Shown here: positions 9,332-20,433 of the stretch, one piece after another
Layout of the letters: every line of letters starts with the position of its first letter
How positions within the stretch are numbered: the stretch's first letter is position 1
NCBI GenBank assembly: GCA_031291305.1
Contig: JARLJH010000063.1
Span: forward strand, 1-64,000
Reading direction: 5' to 3'
DNA length: 64,000 nucleotides
DNA from: Rhodoferax sp.
GTDB taxonomy: Bacteria; Pseudomonadota; Gammaproteobacteria; Burkholderiales; Burkholderiaceae_C
Notes under the pieces: generated by a model
What the model was told of the DNA's origin: nothing
The model's database searches: none
The model's input: only the letters and a program-made list of their open reading frames with translations
Position numbers and translations under genes: made by a program

Positions 9332-10941
9332 GCGACAGCGCCGCGCCCCTGCTCAGCGTGCAAAACCTCTCGGTGCGTTTTGGCAGCCACACCGCCGTGC
9401 ATGACATCAGTTTTGACATCGCACGAGGTGAAAAACTGGCGCTGGTTGGTGAGTCGGGCTCGGGTAAAACGGTGTCAGCGTTGAGCCTGCTACGTCTGGC
9501 GGCCAATGCACAAATCACCGGTAGGGCCTTATTTGACGGGCGGGAGCTGCTCTCATTACCAGAGCGTGAACTGCGCGCGATTCGTGGCCGCGACATCGCC
9601 ATGATTTTTCAGGAGCCGATGACAGCTCTGAACCCGCTTATGAGTGTGGGTGACCAGATTGCCGAAGTTATTGTGTTAAAACAAGGCCTAGCCCCCGTCG
9701 CTTCTAGACAAGCAGCTATCGAACTACTAGCAGAGACCGGTATCGACGACCCGCAGCATCGTTATCGGGCCTACCCGCACCAACTCAGCGGTGGTCAACG
9801 CCAGCGTGCCATGATTGCCATGGCGCTGGCCTGCCAGCCCAAATTCCTGTTGGCCGACGAACCCACCACCGCGCTGGACGTGAGTCTGCGCGGCCAGATT
9901 CTTGACTTGCTGGATCGCCTGCAGCAACGGTATGGCATGGCGGTGCTGATGATCACGCACGACCTGAATCTGGTGCGCCGCTTCGCGGACCGGGTGGTGG
10001 TGATGGAGCGGGGCAACATCGTTGAGCAGGGTGCCACGCAAGTGTTGTTCGGCAATCCGCAGCACCCTTACACCCGCCGTCTCATGGCCAGTCGCCCCGA
10101 ACGTGATCCGCTGGCGATTGAGGCACCACCCGCAGACACACCCGCGACCATGGTGGCACAAGGTCTACGCGTCAGCTACCCGACACCTTTGCCGGGACTG
10201 CGCGGCTGGTTCAAACGTGGCGAGTTTGTGGCGGTGCAAGGCGCAGACTTTGCGCTGGCACCAGGGCAGACGCTGGGCATCATGGGTGAGTCGGGTTCGG
10301 GCAAATCCACCTTAGCGTTGGCGGCGCTGGGCTTGCTGCCGTTTCAGGGGCAACTCACAGTCACGGGGCGTCAATGGGGCCAGGACGCAGCCAGAAACAA
10401 GGCACTGCGTCGGCAAATTCAGGTGGTGTTTCAGGATCCATTTTCTTCACTTTCGCCACGCATGACGGTGGAAGAAATCGTCGGCGAAGGTCTGGGCGTG
10501 CATGAGCCCGAGTTGTCAGTGGCCCAGCGACGCGAGCGCGTGATACAGGTCTTGCACGATGTCGGGCTGGACGCGGACACGGCCGGTTCTGTCACCGCAT
10601 TGCTGGGACGATATCCTCACGAGTTTTCAGGCGGCCAGCGCCAGCGCTTGGCCATAGCCCGGGCGCTGATCATTCGTCCGCTGATGCTGGTGTTGGATGA
10701 ACCTACCAGTGCACTGGACGTGACGGTGCAAAAGCAGGTCTTGCAATTGCTGCAAAGGCTGCAGCGTGAACGCGGCTTGAGCTATCTGCTTATCACGCAC
10801 GATGTGGCGGTCATCCGTGCCATGGCCCACACGGTCCTGGTGATGAAAATGGGACAAGTCGTGGAATCGGGTCCGATAGATGCTGTGTTGACCCATCCAA
10901 ACCATCACTACACCCAGATTTTGGTCAATGCAGCGGATTAA
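9328..10941 (+). CDS. yejF: ABC transporter, two fused ATP-binding domains (YejF-like)
   Basis: 537 aa with two complete ABC ATPase units. The first has Walker A GESGSGKT, signature LSGGQRQR and Walker B FLLADEP. The second has Walker A GESGSGKS, signature FSGGQRQR and Walker B LMLVLDEP. It energises the YejABE peptide importer. The start ATG overlaps the yejE stop (ATGA at 9328). A stretch around 9672-9730 resembles the interspersed repeat without changing the expected protein length much. Confidence 0.94.
   Translation: MSDSAAPLLSVQNLSVRFGSHTAVHDISFDIARGEKLALVGESGSGKTVSALSLLRLAANAQITGRALFDGRELLSLPERELRAIRGRDIAMIFQEPMTALNPLMSVGDQIAEVIVLKQGLAPVASRQAAIELLAETGIDDPQHRYRAYPHQLSGGQRQRAMIAMALACQPKFLLADEPTTALDVSLRGQILDLLDRLQQRYGMAVLMITHDLNLVRRFADRVVVMERGNIVEQGATQVLFGNPQHPYTRRLMASRPERDPLAIEAPPADTPATMVAQGLRVSYPTPLPGLRGWFKRGEFVAVQGADFALAPGQTLGIMGESGSGKSTLALAALGLLPFQGQLTVTGRQWGQDAARNKALRRQIQVVFQDPFSSLSPRMTVEEIVGEGLGVHEPELSVAQRRERVIQVLHDVGLDADTAGSVTALLGRYPHEFSGGQRQRLAIARALIIRPLMLVLDEPTSALDVTVQKQVLQLLQRLQRERGLSYLLITHDVAVIRAMAHTVLVMKMGQVVESGPIDAVLTHPNHHYTQILVNAAD
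9672..9730 (-). repeat. Repeat-like segment inside yejF, copy 2
   Basis: Reverse complement contains GATAGCTGCTTGTCTAGAAG, then CGGGGGCTAGGCCTTGTTTT, matching the ends of the interspersed repeat. The encoded protein stays the expected length, so this may be replacement or chance. Confidence 0.35.
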
Positions 10942-10978
10942 AGCGTTAAAAATCAAAGCTATTTAACGGCTTTTCAGG

Positions 10979-11032
10979 TACAATTTGCCGCTTCACGACC
11001 AAACGGGCGAGTCACTTCCGCCCGTTTTTTTT
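10979..11032 (+). terminator. Terminator-like leader upstream of rimP-nusA-infB
   Basis: A -10-like TACAAT (10979-10984) is followed after about 15 bases by a perfect 9-bp stem, AAACGGGCG (11001-11009) / CGCCCGTTT (11019-11027), running into eight T's. It is an intrinsic terminator sitting before rimP. It may end yejF transcription, or act as an attenuator in the leader of the operon that encodes the elongation factor NusA. No convincing -35 was found. Confidence 0.6.
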
Positions 11033-11075
11033 GGTCGATCGTTTTTGGTAGGCTGAAAATCAATCTGAGGTTTTG

Positions 11076-11711
11076 GTGGCGCTGAAAGAAATCGTTGAGC
11101 AAACTGTTATCGGCTTAGGCTATGACCTGGTGGAGATTGAACGCTCTGCTGGCGGTTTGCTGCGCGTCACCATTGACTTGCCTTGGTTGCCTCCGGTAGC
11201 GGGTGCAGCAGTGCCGGAGCAGTTTGTAACGGTCGAGGACTGTGAAAAAGTCACTCGGCAGTTGCAGTTTGCGCTGGAAGTGGATGCCATTGAGTACAAA
11301 CGCTTGGAAGTGTCCTCTCCGGGTATTGATCGACCATTGCGACATCAGCAGGATTTTGAACGTTTTGCTGGTCAGGTGGTGGATATCACTTTGAAAGCTC
11401 CGTTAGGCGCTGCGGCATCAGGTCAGGTCAATGCCAACCGCAAGAAGTTCCGTGGTGTGCTAGAGCGTGCCGAACAGATCGTAGGCGCTGATGCGCCGGT
11501 CGCCGGTAGTTGGCAAATTGTCTGGCGTGATGAGCCAGAGGCCAAGCCCGGTGCCAGGATTAGTAAAAAACGGGCGCAGGCGCCCTTGCAAGCCTTGGGA
11601 TTTACGCTAGATGAATTGCGTGATGCCCGACTGGCGCCGATCGTCAGCTTTAAAGGCCGGGGGCATGCTGGTGGTCTTGATGCCAGCAACGAAGAGTTTG
11701 AATCGAATTGA
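11076..11711 (+). CDS. rimP: Ribosome maturation factor RimP
   Basis: 211 aa from GTG 11076, which has TGAGG five bases upstream; a TTG at 11073 is too close to it. RimP N-terminal domain ([25 protein letters not shown]...[10 protein letters not shown]...[15 protein letters not shown]) plus the SH3-like C-terminal domain. It assists 30S subunit maturation. This protein is longer than E. coli RimP (about 150 aa) because of inserts in the C-terminal half, which I associate with Comamonadaceae. First gene of the rimP-nusA-infB operon. Confidence 0.93.
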   Translation: MALKEIVEQTVIGLGYDLVEIERSAGGLLRVTIDLPWLPPVAGAAVPEQFVTVEDCEKVTRQLQFALEVDAIEYKRLEVSSPGIDRPLRHQQDFERFAGQVVDITLKAPLGAAASGQVNANRKKFRGVLERAEQIVGADAPVAGSWQIVWRDEPEAKPGARISKKRAQAPLQALGFTLDELRDARLAPIVSFKGRGHAGGLDASNEEFESN

Positions 11712-11728
11712 AACAGGAGAGTCATGGC

Positions 11729-13228
11729 ATGAATCGCGAAATGTTGATGTTGGTGGACGCCATTTCACGTGAGAAAAACGTGGAGCGTGATGTGGTGTTT
11801 GGCGCTGTGGAAGCCGCGCTGGCACAAGCCACAAAAAAACTGTATGCCGGTGACGTGGATATTCGTGTATCCCTGAATCGCGACACTGGTGTCTATGAGA
11901 CCTTTCGTCGCTGGCATGTTGTGCCTGACGAGGCCGGTCTGCAATTGCCAGATCAAGAAATATTGCTGTTTGAAGCTGTGGAGCAGATTCCGGATATCGA
12001 GGTCGATGAATATATCGAGGAGACTATCGAGTCCCTGCCGATTGGCCGCATTGGTGCCATGGCTGCCAAACAGGTCATCCTGCAAAAAATCCGCGATGCC
12101 GAGCGCGAAATGCTGCTCAATGACTTCATGTCGCGTGGTGACAAGATTTTTGTCGGCACCGTCAAGCGCATGGACAAGGGTGACCTGATCGTCGAGTCTG
12201 GCCGTGTCGAAGGTCGTCTGCGACGCAGCGAGATGATTCCGAAAGAGAACTTCCGCACCGGTGATCGGGTCCGCGCCATGATTATGGAAGTGGATTTGAA
12301 CTTGCGTGGCGCGCCGATTGTGCTGTCGCGCTCGGCGCCCGAGTTCATGATTGAGCTGTTCCGTAACGAAGTGCCGGAAATTGAACAAGGCCTGCTGGAG
12401 ATCAAATCCTGTGCCCGTGACGCCGGCTCACGTGCCAAGATCGCCGTGTTGTCACATGACAAGCGTGTGGATCCCATTGGTACCTGCGTTGGGGTGCGTG
12501 GTACACGCGTCAACGGTGTCACCAACGAGCTCGCTGGCGAGCGTGTGGATATTGTGTTGTGGAGCGAAGACCCTGCCCAGTTCGTGATCGGTGCTCTGGC
12601 GCCAGCCAACGTGTCCAGCATCGTGGTGGACGAAGAGCGCCATGCCATGGATGTGGTGGTGGATGAGGAAAACTTGGCGATTGCGATTGGCCGAGGTGGT
12701 CAGAACGTGCGTCTTGCCTCCGAGCTCACAGGTTGGAAGATCAATATTCTGGACGCGGCAGAATCCGCCCAAAAACAGGCTACGGAAGTGGATGCCAGCC
12801 GCGCCTTGTTCATGGAAAAGCTGGATGTTGACGAAGAAATTGCTGATTTGTTGATTGCTGAGGGCTTCATTAGTCTTGAACAGGTGGCCTATGTTCCGCT
12901 CGAAGAAATGCTGGAAATCGAAAGCTTTGACGAAGATACCGTCAACGAGCTTCGCACACGTGCCAAGGACGCGCTCTTGACGATGGAAATCGCCAACGAG
13001 GAAAATGTTGGAAAAGTGGCGACAGAGCTGCGTGATCTTGAAGGGCTGACATCTGAGCATATCAATCAGCTGGCTGAAAACGGGGTTCATACCCTGGATG
13101 AGCTGGCTGATCTGGCGGTGGATGAACTCACTGACATCACGGGACAGTCTGCAGAAGATGCCACGTCGATGATTATGAAAGCACGCGCTCACTGGTTTAC
13201 CGGTGATGCAGCGTCACAAACGTCTTGA
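11729..13228 (+). CDS. nusA: Transcription termination/antitermination factor NusA
   Basis: 499 aa from [12 protein letters not shown] lies nine bases before ATG 11729. Domains in order: N-terminal RNA polymerase-binding domain, S1 ([22 protein letters not shown]), two KH domains ([33 protein letters not shown]) and two C-terminal acidic AR repeats with helix-hairpin-helix character. It controls pausing, termination and antitermination. It sits 17 nt after rimP. Confidence 0.97.
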   Translation: MNREMLMLVDAISREKNVERDVVFGAVEAALAQATKKLYAGDVDIRVSLNRDTGVYETFRRWHVVPDEAGLQLPDQEILLFEAVEQIPDIEVDEYIEETIESLPIGRIGAMAAKQVILQKIRDAEREMLLNDFMSRGDKIFVGTVKRMDKGDLIVESGRVEGRLRRSEMIPKENFRTGDRVRAMIMEVDLNLRGAPIVLSRSAPEFMIELFRNEVPEIEQGLLEIKSCARDAGSRAKIAVLSHDKRVDPIGTCVGVRGTRVNGVTNELAGERVDIVLWSEDPAQFVIGALAPANVSSIVVDEERHAMDVVVDEENLAIAIGRGGQNVRLASELTGWKINILDAAESAQKQATEVDASRALFMEKLDVDEEIADLLIAEGFISLEQVAYVPLEEMLEIESFDEDTVNELRTRAKDALLTMEIANEENVGKVATELRDLEGLTSEHINQLAENGVHTLDELADLAVDELTDITGQSAEDATSMIMKARAHWFTGDAASQTS

Positions 13229-13276
13229 ATCATGAATACAAAATTTCAGTAAAGGCCTCACGCCGCCCGCAGGGCT

Positions 13277-13290
13277 GCTTCGGCCGAAGC
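13277..13290. other. Perfect 14-bp palindrome between nusA and infB
   Basis: GCTTCGGCCGAAGC lies in the 79-nt nusA-infB spacer, within a longer GC-rich hairpin region and without a T tract. It could be an RNA processing hairpin or tune infB expression; function unknown. Confidence 0.35.
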
Positions 13291-13307
13291 CAAAGGTTAC
13301 CCCACAA

Positions 13308-16247
13308 ATGTCCAGTATGACCGTTGCCGAGTTTGCAAACGAACTCAAAAAATCCACCGACAATTTGCTAGAGCAATTGAAGTCGGCTGGCGTGGCTAAA
13401 TCAGCCCCGAGCGACACCCTCACAGAGGCTGACAAGCAGCGTCTGCTCGGGTTTCTTCAAACTGCTCACGGAACAGCCTCGGGTGAGCGAAAGAAGATCA
13501 CCTTGGTCAAGAAGTCGACCACGGAGATCAAGCAAGCAGATGCCACCGGCAAGGCGCGTACGATTCAGGTCGAAGTGCGTAAGAAACGTACCTTTGTCCG
13601 TCGAGATGACGCACTGGACACACCTTTGGCGGCGCCTGTGCATGAGCACGAGCAAGCTGAAGAGGCCACTGATGCTGCTTCGCTAATTGATCGCGCTGAA
13701 CTGACGCGCCGGGAAGAAGAAGCGAGTCGACAGGCGGAGCTGATTCGCCGTCAGGAAGAGGATCTGGCTGAACGTCGCCGCGTCAGGGAGGCTCAGGAAG
13801 CTGCAGCTCGTGAGGCAGCTGAGCAGGCTGCTGCAAAGGCGGCCCTGGCCTTGGCTGAACAGGAAATGGCGAGGGCTCAGGCCAAGCAGGCGACGGCTGA
13901 ACCAGCCATGGCATCGGCGCTTAATGCAGCAGCGGATGCCGTAGTTGCAAAAACCAAGGCTGTTGCCGATGAAAAAGTAGCTGCGGAGCAACAGCTTCAG
14001 ACCAAGGCGAAGGAAAAAGCCGCCGTCGAGTCAAAAAACCGTGCTGATGAAGAGCAGGCCCGTGCGGATGATCTGACCGACCGACGTCGCAAGGCTGAAG
14101 CCGAGGCTGCTGCGATTCGTTTAATGATGTCACAGCCTGGTAGAAAACTGCCTCCCAAGAAAGAAGAACCCAAGCCCGTGGCTGAGCCCACCAAAGCAGG
14201 CATCAAAGGCACCCTTCACAAGCCCGCAGGTAGTCCCGTAGTAAAACCCGCTGCACCGACTGCGCCAGGTGTGGCTGTGCCTCCCGGGGCAGGTAAAGAA
14301 GTTAAATCCGCCAAGCTCTCCAGCAGTTGGGCGGGTGACCCGGCCAAGAAAAAAGGTATTCCCACGCGCGGTGATACCGGCGCAGGTGCCGGTCGCAACA
14401 GCAACTGGCGCGGAGGGCCGCGTGGCCGCCGTGGTACCAATGATCGAGACCGCAATGACCAACACAGCCAGCCTGTGGCTGTTGAAGCGCGCGTGCTTGA
14501 AGTGCACGTGCCTGAAACCATTACCGTCGCTGAGCTTGCGCACAAGATGGCCGTGAAGGCTTCTGAGGTTATCAAACATTTGATGAAGCTCGGTCAGATG
14601 GTGACGATCAACCAGCCACTGGATCAGGATACCGCCATGATTTTGGTGGAGGAAATGGGTCACAAAGCCATTGTGGCCGCACTGGATGATCCTGAGGCCT
14701 TTACAGACGATGAGGTGTCTTTGCAGCAGGCGGAATCTTTGCCGAGAGCGCCGGTGGTCACTGTGATGGGTCACGTGGACCATGGCAAGACCTCGTTGCT
14801 CGACTACATCCGTCGCACCAAGGTGGCCTCGGGCGAAGCCGGTGGCATTACCCAGCACATTGGCGCTTACCACGTGGAAACAGCCCGTGGCGTGGTGTCG
14901 TTCCTCGACACCCCCGGCCACGAGGCGTTCACCGCCATGCGAGCGCGTGGTGCTCAAGCGACCGACATTGTGATTCTGGTGGTCGCTGCTGACGACGGTG
15001 TCATGCCGCAGACCAAGGAAGCTATTAAACACGCGAAAGCGGCCGGGGTGCCAATCGTGGTGGCTATCAACAAGATCGATAAACCTGATGCCAATCCGGA
15101 ACGCGTCAAGAATGAGTTGGTGGTTGAAGAGGTGATCCCCGAAGACTTCGGCGGCAATTCACCTTTCGTCTCCGTGTCAGCCAAGACGGGTCAAGGCATT
15201 GACGAACTGCTTGAACAAGTGTTGCTACAGGCTGAAGTGCTTGAGCTCAAAGCGCCAGTGGATGCCATGGCCAAGGGGCTGGTGATTGAAGCCCAGTTGG
15301 ACAAGGGCCGCGGTCCGGTAGCCACGGTTCTTGTGCAAAGCGGCACGCTCAAAACCGGTGATGTGGTGCTGGCGGGCCAGACCTATGGCCGCGTACGCGC
15401 CATGCTGGACGAAAACGGCAAATCCATCAAGTTGGCCGGTCCTTCGATACCTGTTGAAATCCAAGGTCTCACCGAAGTGCCGCAAGCCGGTGACGAGTTC
15501 ATGGTGCTCTCTGACGAACGCCGTGCGCGTGAAATTGCCACCTACCGTGCTGGCAAATTCCGTCATACCAAGCTAGCCAAGCAACAAGCCGCTAAGCTGG
15601 AAAACATGTTCACCGACATGACCGCTGGCGAAGTCAAGATGGTGCCCATCATCGTCAAGGCCGATGTGCAGGGTTCGCAGGAAGCTTTGGCGCAGTCCTT
15701 ACTCAAACTGTCCACCGACGAGATCAAGGTCCAACTGGTATATGCCGCTGTGGGCGGTATCAGTGAATCCGACGTGAATCTGGCCATTGCAGCCAAAGCC
15801 GTCATCATCGGCTTCAATACCCGCGCTGACGCTGGTGCACGGAAGCTGGCCGAGAGCAATGGTGTGGACATTCGCTACTACGACATTATTTATGACGCTG
15901 TGGATGACTTGAAGCTGGCCATGTCGGGCATGCTGACGCCGGACAAGAAGGAAGAAATCATTGGTACTGCCGAAATTCGTCAGATTTTCAAAGTGTCGAA
16001 GATCGGTTCCATTGCCGGTTGTATGGTCACGTCGGGCGTGGTGCGACGCAGCGCGCGCTTGCGTTTGCTGCGCCAGAATACCGTCATCTACACTGGCGAA
16101 CTCGATTCGCTCAAGCGCTTCAAGGACGATGCCAAGGAAGTGCGCGAAGGCTTCGATTGCGGCTTGAACATCAAGAACTACAACGACATCCAAGAGGGTG
16201 ACGTGTTGGAATTCTTTGAAATCCGCGAAGTGGCGCGTACCCTTTAA
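13308..16247 (+). CDS. infB: Translation initiation factor IF-2
   Basis: 979 aa. An N-terminal IF2_N domain ([24 protein letters not shown]) is followed by a long alanine/glutamate/arginine-rich coiled linker (about residues 120-290) and a basic Pro/Gly-rich stretch. A second IF2_N motif precedes the GTPase domain with G1 GHVDHGKT (about residue 488), G3 DTPGHE and G4 NKID, then domains II-IV. It places fMet-tRNA on the 30S subunit. Start ATG 13308 gives the usual MSS-TVAEFA N-terminus. Confidence 0.97.
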   Translation: MSSMTVAEFANELKKSTDNLLEQLKSAGVAKSAPSDTLTEADKQRLLGFLQTAHGTASGERKKITLVKKSTTEIKQADATGKARTIQVEVRKKRTFVRRDDALDTPLAAPVHEHEQAEEATDAASLIDRAELTRREEEASRQAELIRRQEEDLAERRRVREAQEAAAREAAEQAAAKAALALAEQEMARAQAKQATAEPAMASALNAAADAVVAKTKAVADEKVAAEQQLQTKAKEKAAVESKNRADEEQARADDLTDRRRKAEAEAAAIRLMMSQPGRKLPPKKEEPKPVAEPTKAGIKGTLHKPAGSPVVKPAAPTAPGVAVPPGAGKEVKSAKLSSSWAGDPAKKKGIPTRGDTGAGAGRNSNWRGGPRGRRGTNDRDRNDQHSQPVAVEARVLEVHVPETITVAELAHKMAVKASEVIKHLMKLGQMVTINQPLDQDTAMILVEEMGHKAIVAALDDPEAFTDDEVSLQQAESLPRAPVVTVMGHVDHGKTSLLDYIRRTKVASGEAGGITQHIGAYHVETARGVVSFLDTPGHEAFTAMRARGAQATDIVILVVAADDGVMPQTKEAIKHAKAAGVPIVVAINKIDKPDANPERVKNELVVEEVIPEDFGGNSPFVSVSAKTGQGIDELLEQVLLQAEVLELKAPVDAMAKGLVIEAQLDKGRGPVATVLVQSGTLKTGDVVLAGQTYGRVRAMLDENGKSIKLAGPSIPVEIQGLTEVPQAGDEFMVLSDERRAREIATYRAGKFRHTKLAKQQAAKLENMFTDMTAGEVKMVPIIVKADVQGSQEALAQSLLKLSTDEIKVQLVYAAVGGISESDVNLAIAAKAVIIGFNTRADAGARKLAESNGVDIRYYDIIYDAVDDLKLAMSGMLTPDKKEEIIGTAEIRQIFKVSKIGSIAGCMVTSGVVRRSARLRLLRQNTVIYTGELDSLKRFKDDAKEVREGFDCGLNIKNYNDIQEGDVLEFFEIREVARTL

Positions 16248-16264
16248 GCCAGCGAGAACCCACT

Positions 16265-16633
16265 GTGCGACAAAAAGCAGCCACCCCTAACCGCGCCTTC
16301 AAGGTGGCCGATCAGATCCAGCGTGATCTGACGGAACTGATCGCGCGCGAGTTGAAAGACCCGCGCGTCGGCATGGTGACGATTCAGGGTGTGGAGGTTA
16401 CGCCGGACTACGCGCACGCCAAGGTATTTTTCAGTCTGCTGGCCGGTGACGTGAAGGCCTGTACCGAAGGATTGAACCAGGCAGCGGGCTTCTTGCGCGC
16501 TGGTTTATTCAAGCGACTGCATATTCACACCGTACCGACACTGCATTTCATTTATGACCAGACACCCGAGCGCGCTGCAGACATGAACGCGCTGATTGCG
16601 CGCGCGGTTGCCTCTCGGGTCAAGGACGACTGA
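16265..16633 (+). CDS. rbfA: Ribosome-binding factor A
   Basis: 122 aa KH-fold protein ([47 protein letters not shown]...[22 protein letters not shown]) that helps mature the 30S 5' end. GTG start. It lies 17 nt after infB and 5 nt before truB in the conserved order. Confidence 0.96.
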   Translation: MRQKAATPNRAFKVADQIQRDLTELIARELKDPRVGMVTIQGVEVTPDYAHAKVFFSLLAGDVKACTEGLNQAAGFLRAGLFKRLHIHTVPTLHFIYDQTPERAADMNALIARAVASRVKDD

Positions 16634-16638
16634 ACCAC

Positions 16639-17586
16639 ATGAATGCGCCGCGTGCACGGGTTGCCAGGCGCCCCGTGCATGGGGTGCTGCTGCTGGACAA
16701 ACCTCTGGGTTGGTCCAGCAATGACATTTTGCAGAAAGTGAAATGGCTGTTGCGCGCTGAGAAGGCAGGCCATACCGGTACGCTTGATCCGCTGGCCAGT
16801 GGTGTCTTGCCCTTGTGTTTTGGCGCAGCTACCAAATTCAGCCAGTTGCAGTTGGATGCTGACAAGACCTACGAGGCCGTGATGCGCCTGGGGCAGAAAA
16901 CCTGCACTGGTGACGCAGAAGGCGATGTGATTGAAACGCGGGCGGTGTCGGTGACACCTGAAGATGTGGCTCGGGTAGCGGCACAATTTGTCGGACCGAT
17001 CCACCAGGTGCCACCGATGCACAGTGCCTTGAAGAAAGACGGTAAGGCATTGTACGAATATGCCAGGGCCGGTATGGAGGTAGAGCGGGTCGCCAGACAA
17101 GTTACTGTTCATGAGCTAAATGCGACTCTAGCCCAGATTGATAAAGGGCAGGAAGCTATTAGAATCATAGTTAAGTGCAGCAAGGGAACCTACATTCGCA
17201 CGCTGGGCGAAGACATGGGTGAAGCGTTGGGATGCGGTGCTCACCTGAGTGCGTTGCGTCGCATAGGTACGGGCGGGTTTGATGTTTCGCAGTGCGTGAC
17301 ACTGGCAGAACTGGAAGCCATGACCGAAGAGCAACGCCTGGCCTGTATGTTGCCTGTGTCGTCCTTGTTGCCGGATCACGTGAACGTCACGCTGGACGAC
17401 GACAATGCCGCCAGATTTTTGAGCGGATTGCGTCGGCGGGGCTCATGGCCCGATGCGGCGCAAGTCGCTGTGTACGCGGAAGGTGGCCAAGTGCTGTTGG
17501 GTACAGCGCATGTGGTGGCCGGTGAATTGATCCCCAGTCGGCTGCTGAGCCCGACTGAAATTGAACAGATGAAGCAAGCTATTTAA
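16639..17586 (+). CDS. truB: tRNA pseudouridine(55) synthase
   Basis: 315 aa. TruB family with the catalytic aspartate motif GHTGTLDPLASGVLPLCFGAATK and the KCSKGTYIRTLGEDMG motif; the C-terminal PUA-like part is present. It modifies U55 in tRNA T loops. An interspersed repeat at 17112-17172 lies in frame before the KCSKGTYIR motif and adds a few residues. Confidence 0.95.
   Translation: MNAPRARVARRPVHGVLLLDKPLGWSSNDILQKVKWLLRAEKAGHTGTLDPLASGVLPLCFGAATKFSQLQLDADKTYEAVMRLGQKTCTGDAEGDVIETRAVSVTPEDVARVAAQFVGPIHQVPPMHSALKKDGKALYEYARAGMEVERVARQVTVHELNATLAQIDKGQEAIRIIVKCSKGTYIRTLGEDMGEALGCGAHLSALRRIGTGGFDVSQCVTLAELEAMTEEQRLACMLPVSSLLPDHVNVTLDDDNAARFLSGLRRRGSWPDAAQVAVYAEGGQVLLGTAHVVAGELIPSRLLSPTEIEQMKQAI
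17112..17172 (-). repeat. Interspersed repeat inside truB, copy 3
   Basis: Reverse complement reads AATAGCTTCCTGCCCTTTAT, then CAATCTGGGCTAGAGTCGCA, close to the other copies. It is in frame with truB and encodes part of the loop before KCSKGTYIR. Confidence 0.65.
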
Positions 17587-17597
17587 GAAAGTGAACC

Positions 17598-19424
17598 ATG
17601 GCTCATAAACAAATCCGAAACATCGCGATCATCGCCCACGTTGACCACGGCAAAACCACCATGGTGGACCAGTTGCTACGCCAGTCCGGCACCTTTGCCG
17701 AACACGAAAAAGTCGTCGATACCGTGATGGACAACAATGCCATTGAAAAAGAGCGTGGCATCACAATTCTGGCCAAAAACTGCGCCGTGACCTGGCAAGG
17801 CACGCACATCAACATCGTAGACACCCCCGGACACGCCGACTTTGGCGGTGAGGTGGAGCGCGCTCTGAGCATGGTGGACGGCGTGGTGCTGCTGATTGAT
17901 GCCCAAGAAGGCCCCATGCCACAGACCCGGTTCGTGACCAAGAAAGCGTTGGCTCTGGGTTTGAAGCCGATTTTGGTGGTCAACAAGGTGGACAAGCCCG
18001 GTGCGCGTCCCCAACACGTGGTGAACGCCGCGTTCGACTTGTTCGACAAGCTGGGTGCCACGGACGAACAGCTGGATTTCCCGGTGGTGTATGCCTCTGG
18101 TATCAACGGTTGGTCGTCGCTGGAAGAGGGTGGTCAGGGCGAACAGTGGGGTCCCGACATGTCGGCCTTGTTCAACACCGTCCTGGAGCATGTGCCGCAC
18201 CAGCAAGGTGACCCTGCTGCGCCGCTGCAACTGCAAATTTCGGCGCTGGACTTCTCTACCTTTGTGGGCCGTATTGGCGTTGGCCGCATCAGCCAGGGCA
18301 CCATCAAGCCGAATATGGACGTGATGGTCATGGAAGGTCCCGACGGCAAAGCCATCAAGGGACGTGTCAATCAAGTGCTGACTTTCCAGGGGCTGGATCG
18401 CGTGCAGACCACCGATGCCGGTCCCGGCGAAATCGTGCTGATCAATGGTATTACCGATATCGGTATTGGCGTCACGGTGACGGACCCGATCACCCCTATG
18501 CCGCTACCCATGCTCAAAGTGGATGAGCCCACACTGACCATGAATTTCTGCGTCAACACCAGCCCACTGGCCGGTCGCGAAGGCAAATTTGTCACCAGCC
18601 GTCAAATCTGGGACCGCCTGCAAAAGGAACTGCAGCACAACGTGGCGTTGCGGGTGAAAGAAACCGACGAAGAAGGTATTTTTGAAGTCATGGGTCGCGG
18701 CGAACTGCACCTGACCATCTTGCTGGAAAACATGCGCCGTGAAGGTTACGAAATGGCGGTATCCAAGCCACGCGTGATGTTCCGTGAGATTGATGGCGAA
18801 AAGTGCGAACCCATCGAAATGGTGACCGCCGACATCGAAGAGCAACACCAGGGTGGCGTGATGCAAGCTTTGGGCGAGCGCAAGGGTGAATTGGTGAACA
18901 TGGAACCGGATGGCCGTGGTCGCGTTCGCCTGGAATACCGCATCCCCGCACGTGGTTTGATTGGTTTCTCCAATGAATTCCTGAACCTGACACGCGGCTC
19001 GGGCCTGATCAGCAACATTTTTGACAGCTACGAGCCACACAAGGGTGACATTGGTGGCCGCAAGAATGGCGTGCTGATTTCCATGGACGATGGCGAAATC
19101 TTCACCTATGCGCTGGGCAAACTCGATGACCGTGGCCGTATGTTTGTGCGTGCCAACGATCCGGTGTATGAAGGCATGATTGTGGGTATCCACAGCCGTG
19201 ACAACGATCTGGTGGTCAACGCCACGCGCACCAAGCAGCTGACCAACTTCCGTGTCTCGGGCAAAGAAGACGCGATCAAGATCACACCGCCGATTGAGCT
19301 GACACTGGAATACGGTGTGGAGTTCATCGAAGACGACGAATTGGTCGAAATCACCCCCAAGAGCGTGCGCCTGCGTAAGCGTCATCTGAAGGAAAGCGAC
19401 CGCAAGAAAGCCAGCCGTTCTTGA
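17598..19424 (+). CDS. typA: Translational GTPase TypA/BipA
   Basis: 608 aa, full length. GTPase domain with G1 [10 protein letters not shown]3 [12 protein letters not shown] and G4 NKVDKPGAR, an EF-Tu domain 2, EF-G-like domains III and V, and the TypA-specific C-terminal domain ending [16 protein letters not shown]. It is a ribosome-associated GTPase involved in stress adaptation and 50S assembly. It follows truB by 11 nt and ends the translation gene run. Confidence 0.96.
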   Translation: MAHKQIRNIAIIAHVDHGKTTMVDQLLRQSGTFAEHEKVVDTVMDNNAIEKERGITILAKNCAVTWQGTHINIVDTPGHADFGGEVERALSMVDGVVLLIDAQEGPMPQTRFVTKKALALGLKPILVVNKVDKPGARPQHVVNAAFDLFDKLGATDEQLDFPVVYASGINGWSSLEEGGQGEQWGPDMSALFNTVLEHVPHQQGDPAAPLQLQISALDFSTFVGRIGVGRISQGTIKPNMDVMVMEGPDGKAIKGRVNQVLTFQGLDRVQTTDAGPGEIVLINGITDIGIGVTVTDPITPMPLPMLKVDEPTLTMNFCVNTSPLAGREGKFVTSRQIWDRLQKELQHNVALRVKETDEEGIFEVMGRGELHLTILLENMRREGYEMAVSKPRVMFREIDGEKCEPIEMVTADIEEQHQGGVMQALGERKGELVNMEPDGRGRVRLEYRIPARGLIGFSNEFLNLTRGSGLISNIFDSYEPHKGDIGGRKNGVLISMDDGEIFTYALGKLDDRGRMFVRANDPVYEGMIVGIHSRDNDLVVNATRTKQLTNFRVSGKEDAIKITPPIELTLEYGVEFIEDDELVEITPKSVRLRKRHLKESDRKKASRS

Positions 19425-19554
19425 TGGTTGATCGTCGCAGGAGCGCGTGTGGTCGCTGACCCACACGCTTTGCGGCCAACAGCTTGCGTTGTGTGACCGA
19501 TCCTGTTTTTTTCAAGCCCGACCCCAAATTGCCAGCATTTCAATGTGATGACAG
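19425..19554. other. Intergenic spacer with a GC-rich hairpin
   Basis: GCGTGTGG (about 19445-19452) pairs with CCACACGC across an 8-nt loop. The following sequence is not T-rich, so this is at best a weak terminator after typA. I see no gene here. Confidence 0.35.
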
Positions 19555-20433
19555 ATGATGAAGGTCAGTCATAACCGCGCTGTGTTGATGATGGTCGCAG
19601 CGACCTTGATGTGGTCCATCGCGGGGGTCGTGACACGTCATCTGGAGCACGCGCAAAAATTTGAAGTCACGTTCTGGCGCAGCCTATTTACCGTGCTGAG
19701 CCTGCTGGTGATCCTGCCCTGGATGCAAGGGCGCGGCGTATTTGCGCGCATGCGCCGTGGCGGTGCTGCGTTATGGATCTCGGGACTATGCTGGTGCGGC
19801 ATGTTCACGTTTTTCATGGTTGGGATCATGCTAACGACCGTTGCCAACGTGCTCGTGACCATGTCGCTGACGCCGTTGCTGACCGCCTTGGCTGCACGCA
19901 TTTTTATCGGCCATCGTATTCCCATGCGCACCTGGATCGCCATTGGTGTGGCTGGATTTGGTATTGCCTACATGTATGGCAACCAGTTGGGGCAGGGTGT
20001 GAGCATGGCAGGCACCCTGGTTGCGCTATGCGTGCCAATCTCTGGTGCCGCCAATTGGACAGTGACACAGCACTCACACGCTCAGGGTCATGACGTGGAC
20101 CTGATTCCGGCCATACTGATTGGTGCGCTCCTGTCGGTGCTGATCACATTGCCGCTGGCTTGGCCATTTCAGGCCTCCCACTGGGATCTGGGCTTGCTGG
20201 CGAGTCTGGGGTTGGTACAGCTAGCCATTCCGTGCACGATGGTGGTGATTTGCACCAAGGTACTGAAGGCACCTGAAGTGGCGCTTTTAGGCCTTTTGGA
20301 GGTGATTTTCGGTATCCTGTTGGCGTGGGTGGGTGCGGGAGAAGTACCAGGCCATGATGTGTTTGTCGGTGGTTCGCTGGTCATCAGCGCCTTGGTGGTC
20401 AATGAAATGGTCGGATGGAGGGGCAGGGCATGA
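19555..20433 (+). CDS. DMT superfamily (EamA) transporter
   Basis: 292 aa with about ten membrane segments in two EamA halves (MVAATLMWSIAGVVTRHL; MAGTLVALCVPISGAANWTV). Predicted inner-membrane permease for small metabolites; substrate unknown. It overlaps the start of the next gene by ATGA, so the two are probably cotranscribed. Confidence 0.85.
   Translation: MMKVSHNRAVLMMVAATLMWSIAGVVTRHLEHAQKFEVTFWRSLFTVLSLLVILPWMQGRGVFARMRRGGAALWISGLCWCGMFTFFMVGIMLTTVANVLVTMSLTPLLTALAARIFIGHRIPMRTWIAIGVAGFGIAYMYGNQLGQGVSMAGTLVALCVPISGAANWTVTQHSHAQGHDVDLIPAILIGALLSVLITLPLAWPFQASHWDLGLLASLGLVQLAIPCTMVVICTKVLKAPEVALLGLLEVIFGILLAWVGAGEVPGHDVFVGGSLVISALVVNEMVGWRGRA

Noticed and set aside
18504-19466. 320-codon frame opposite typA
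   Set aside because: Antisense to typA with no recognisable domain; shadow frame.
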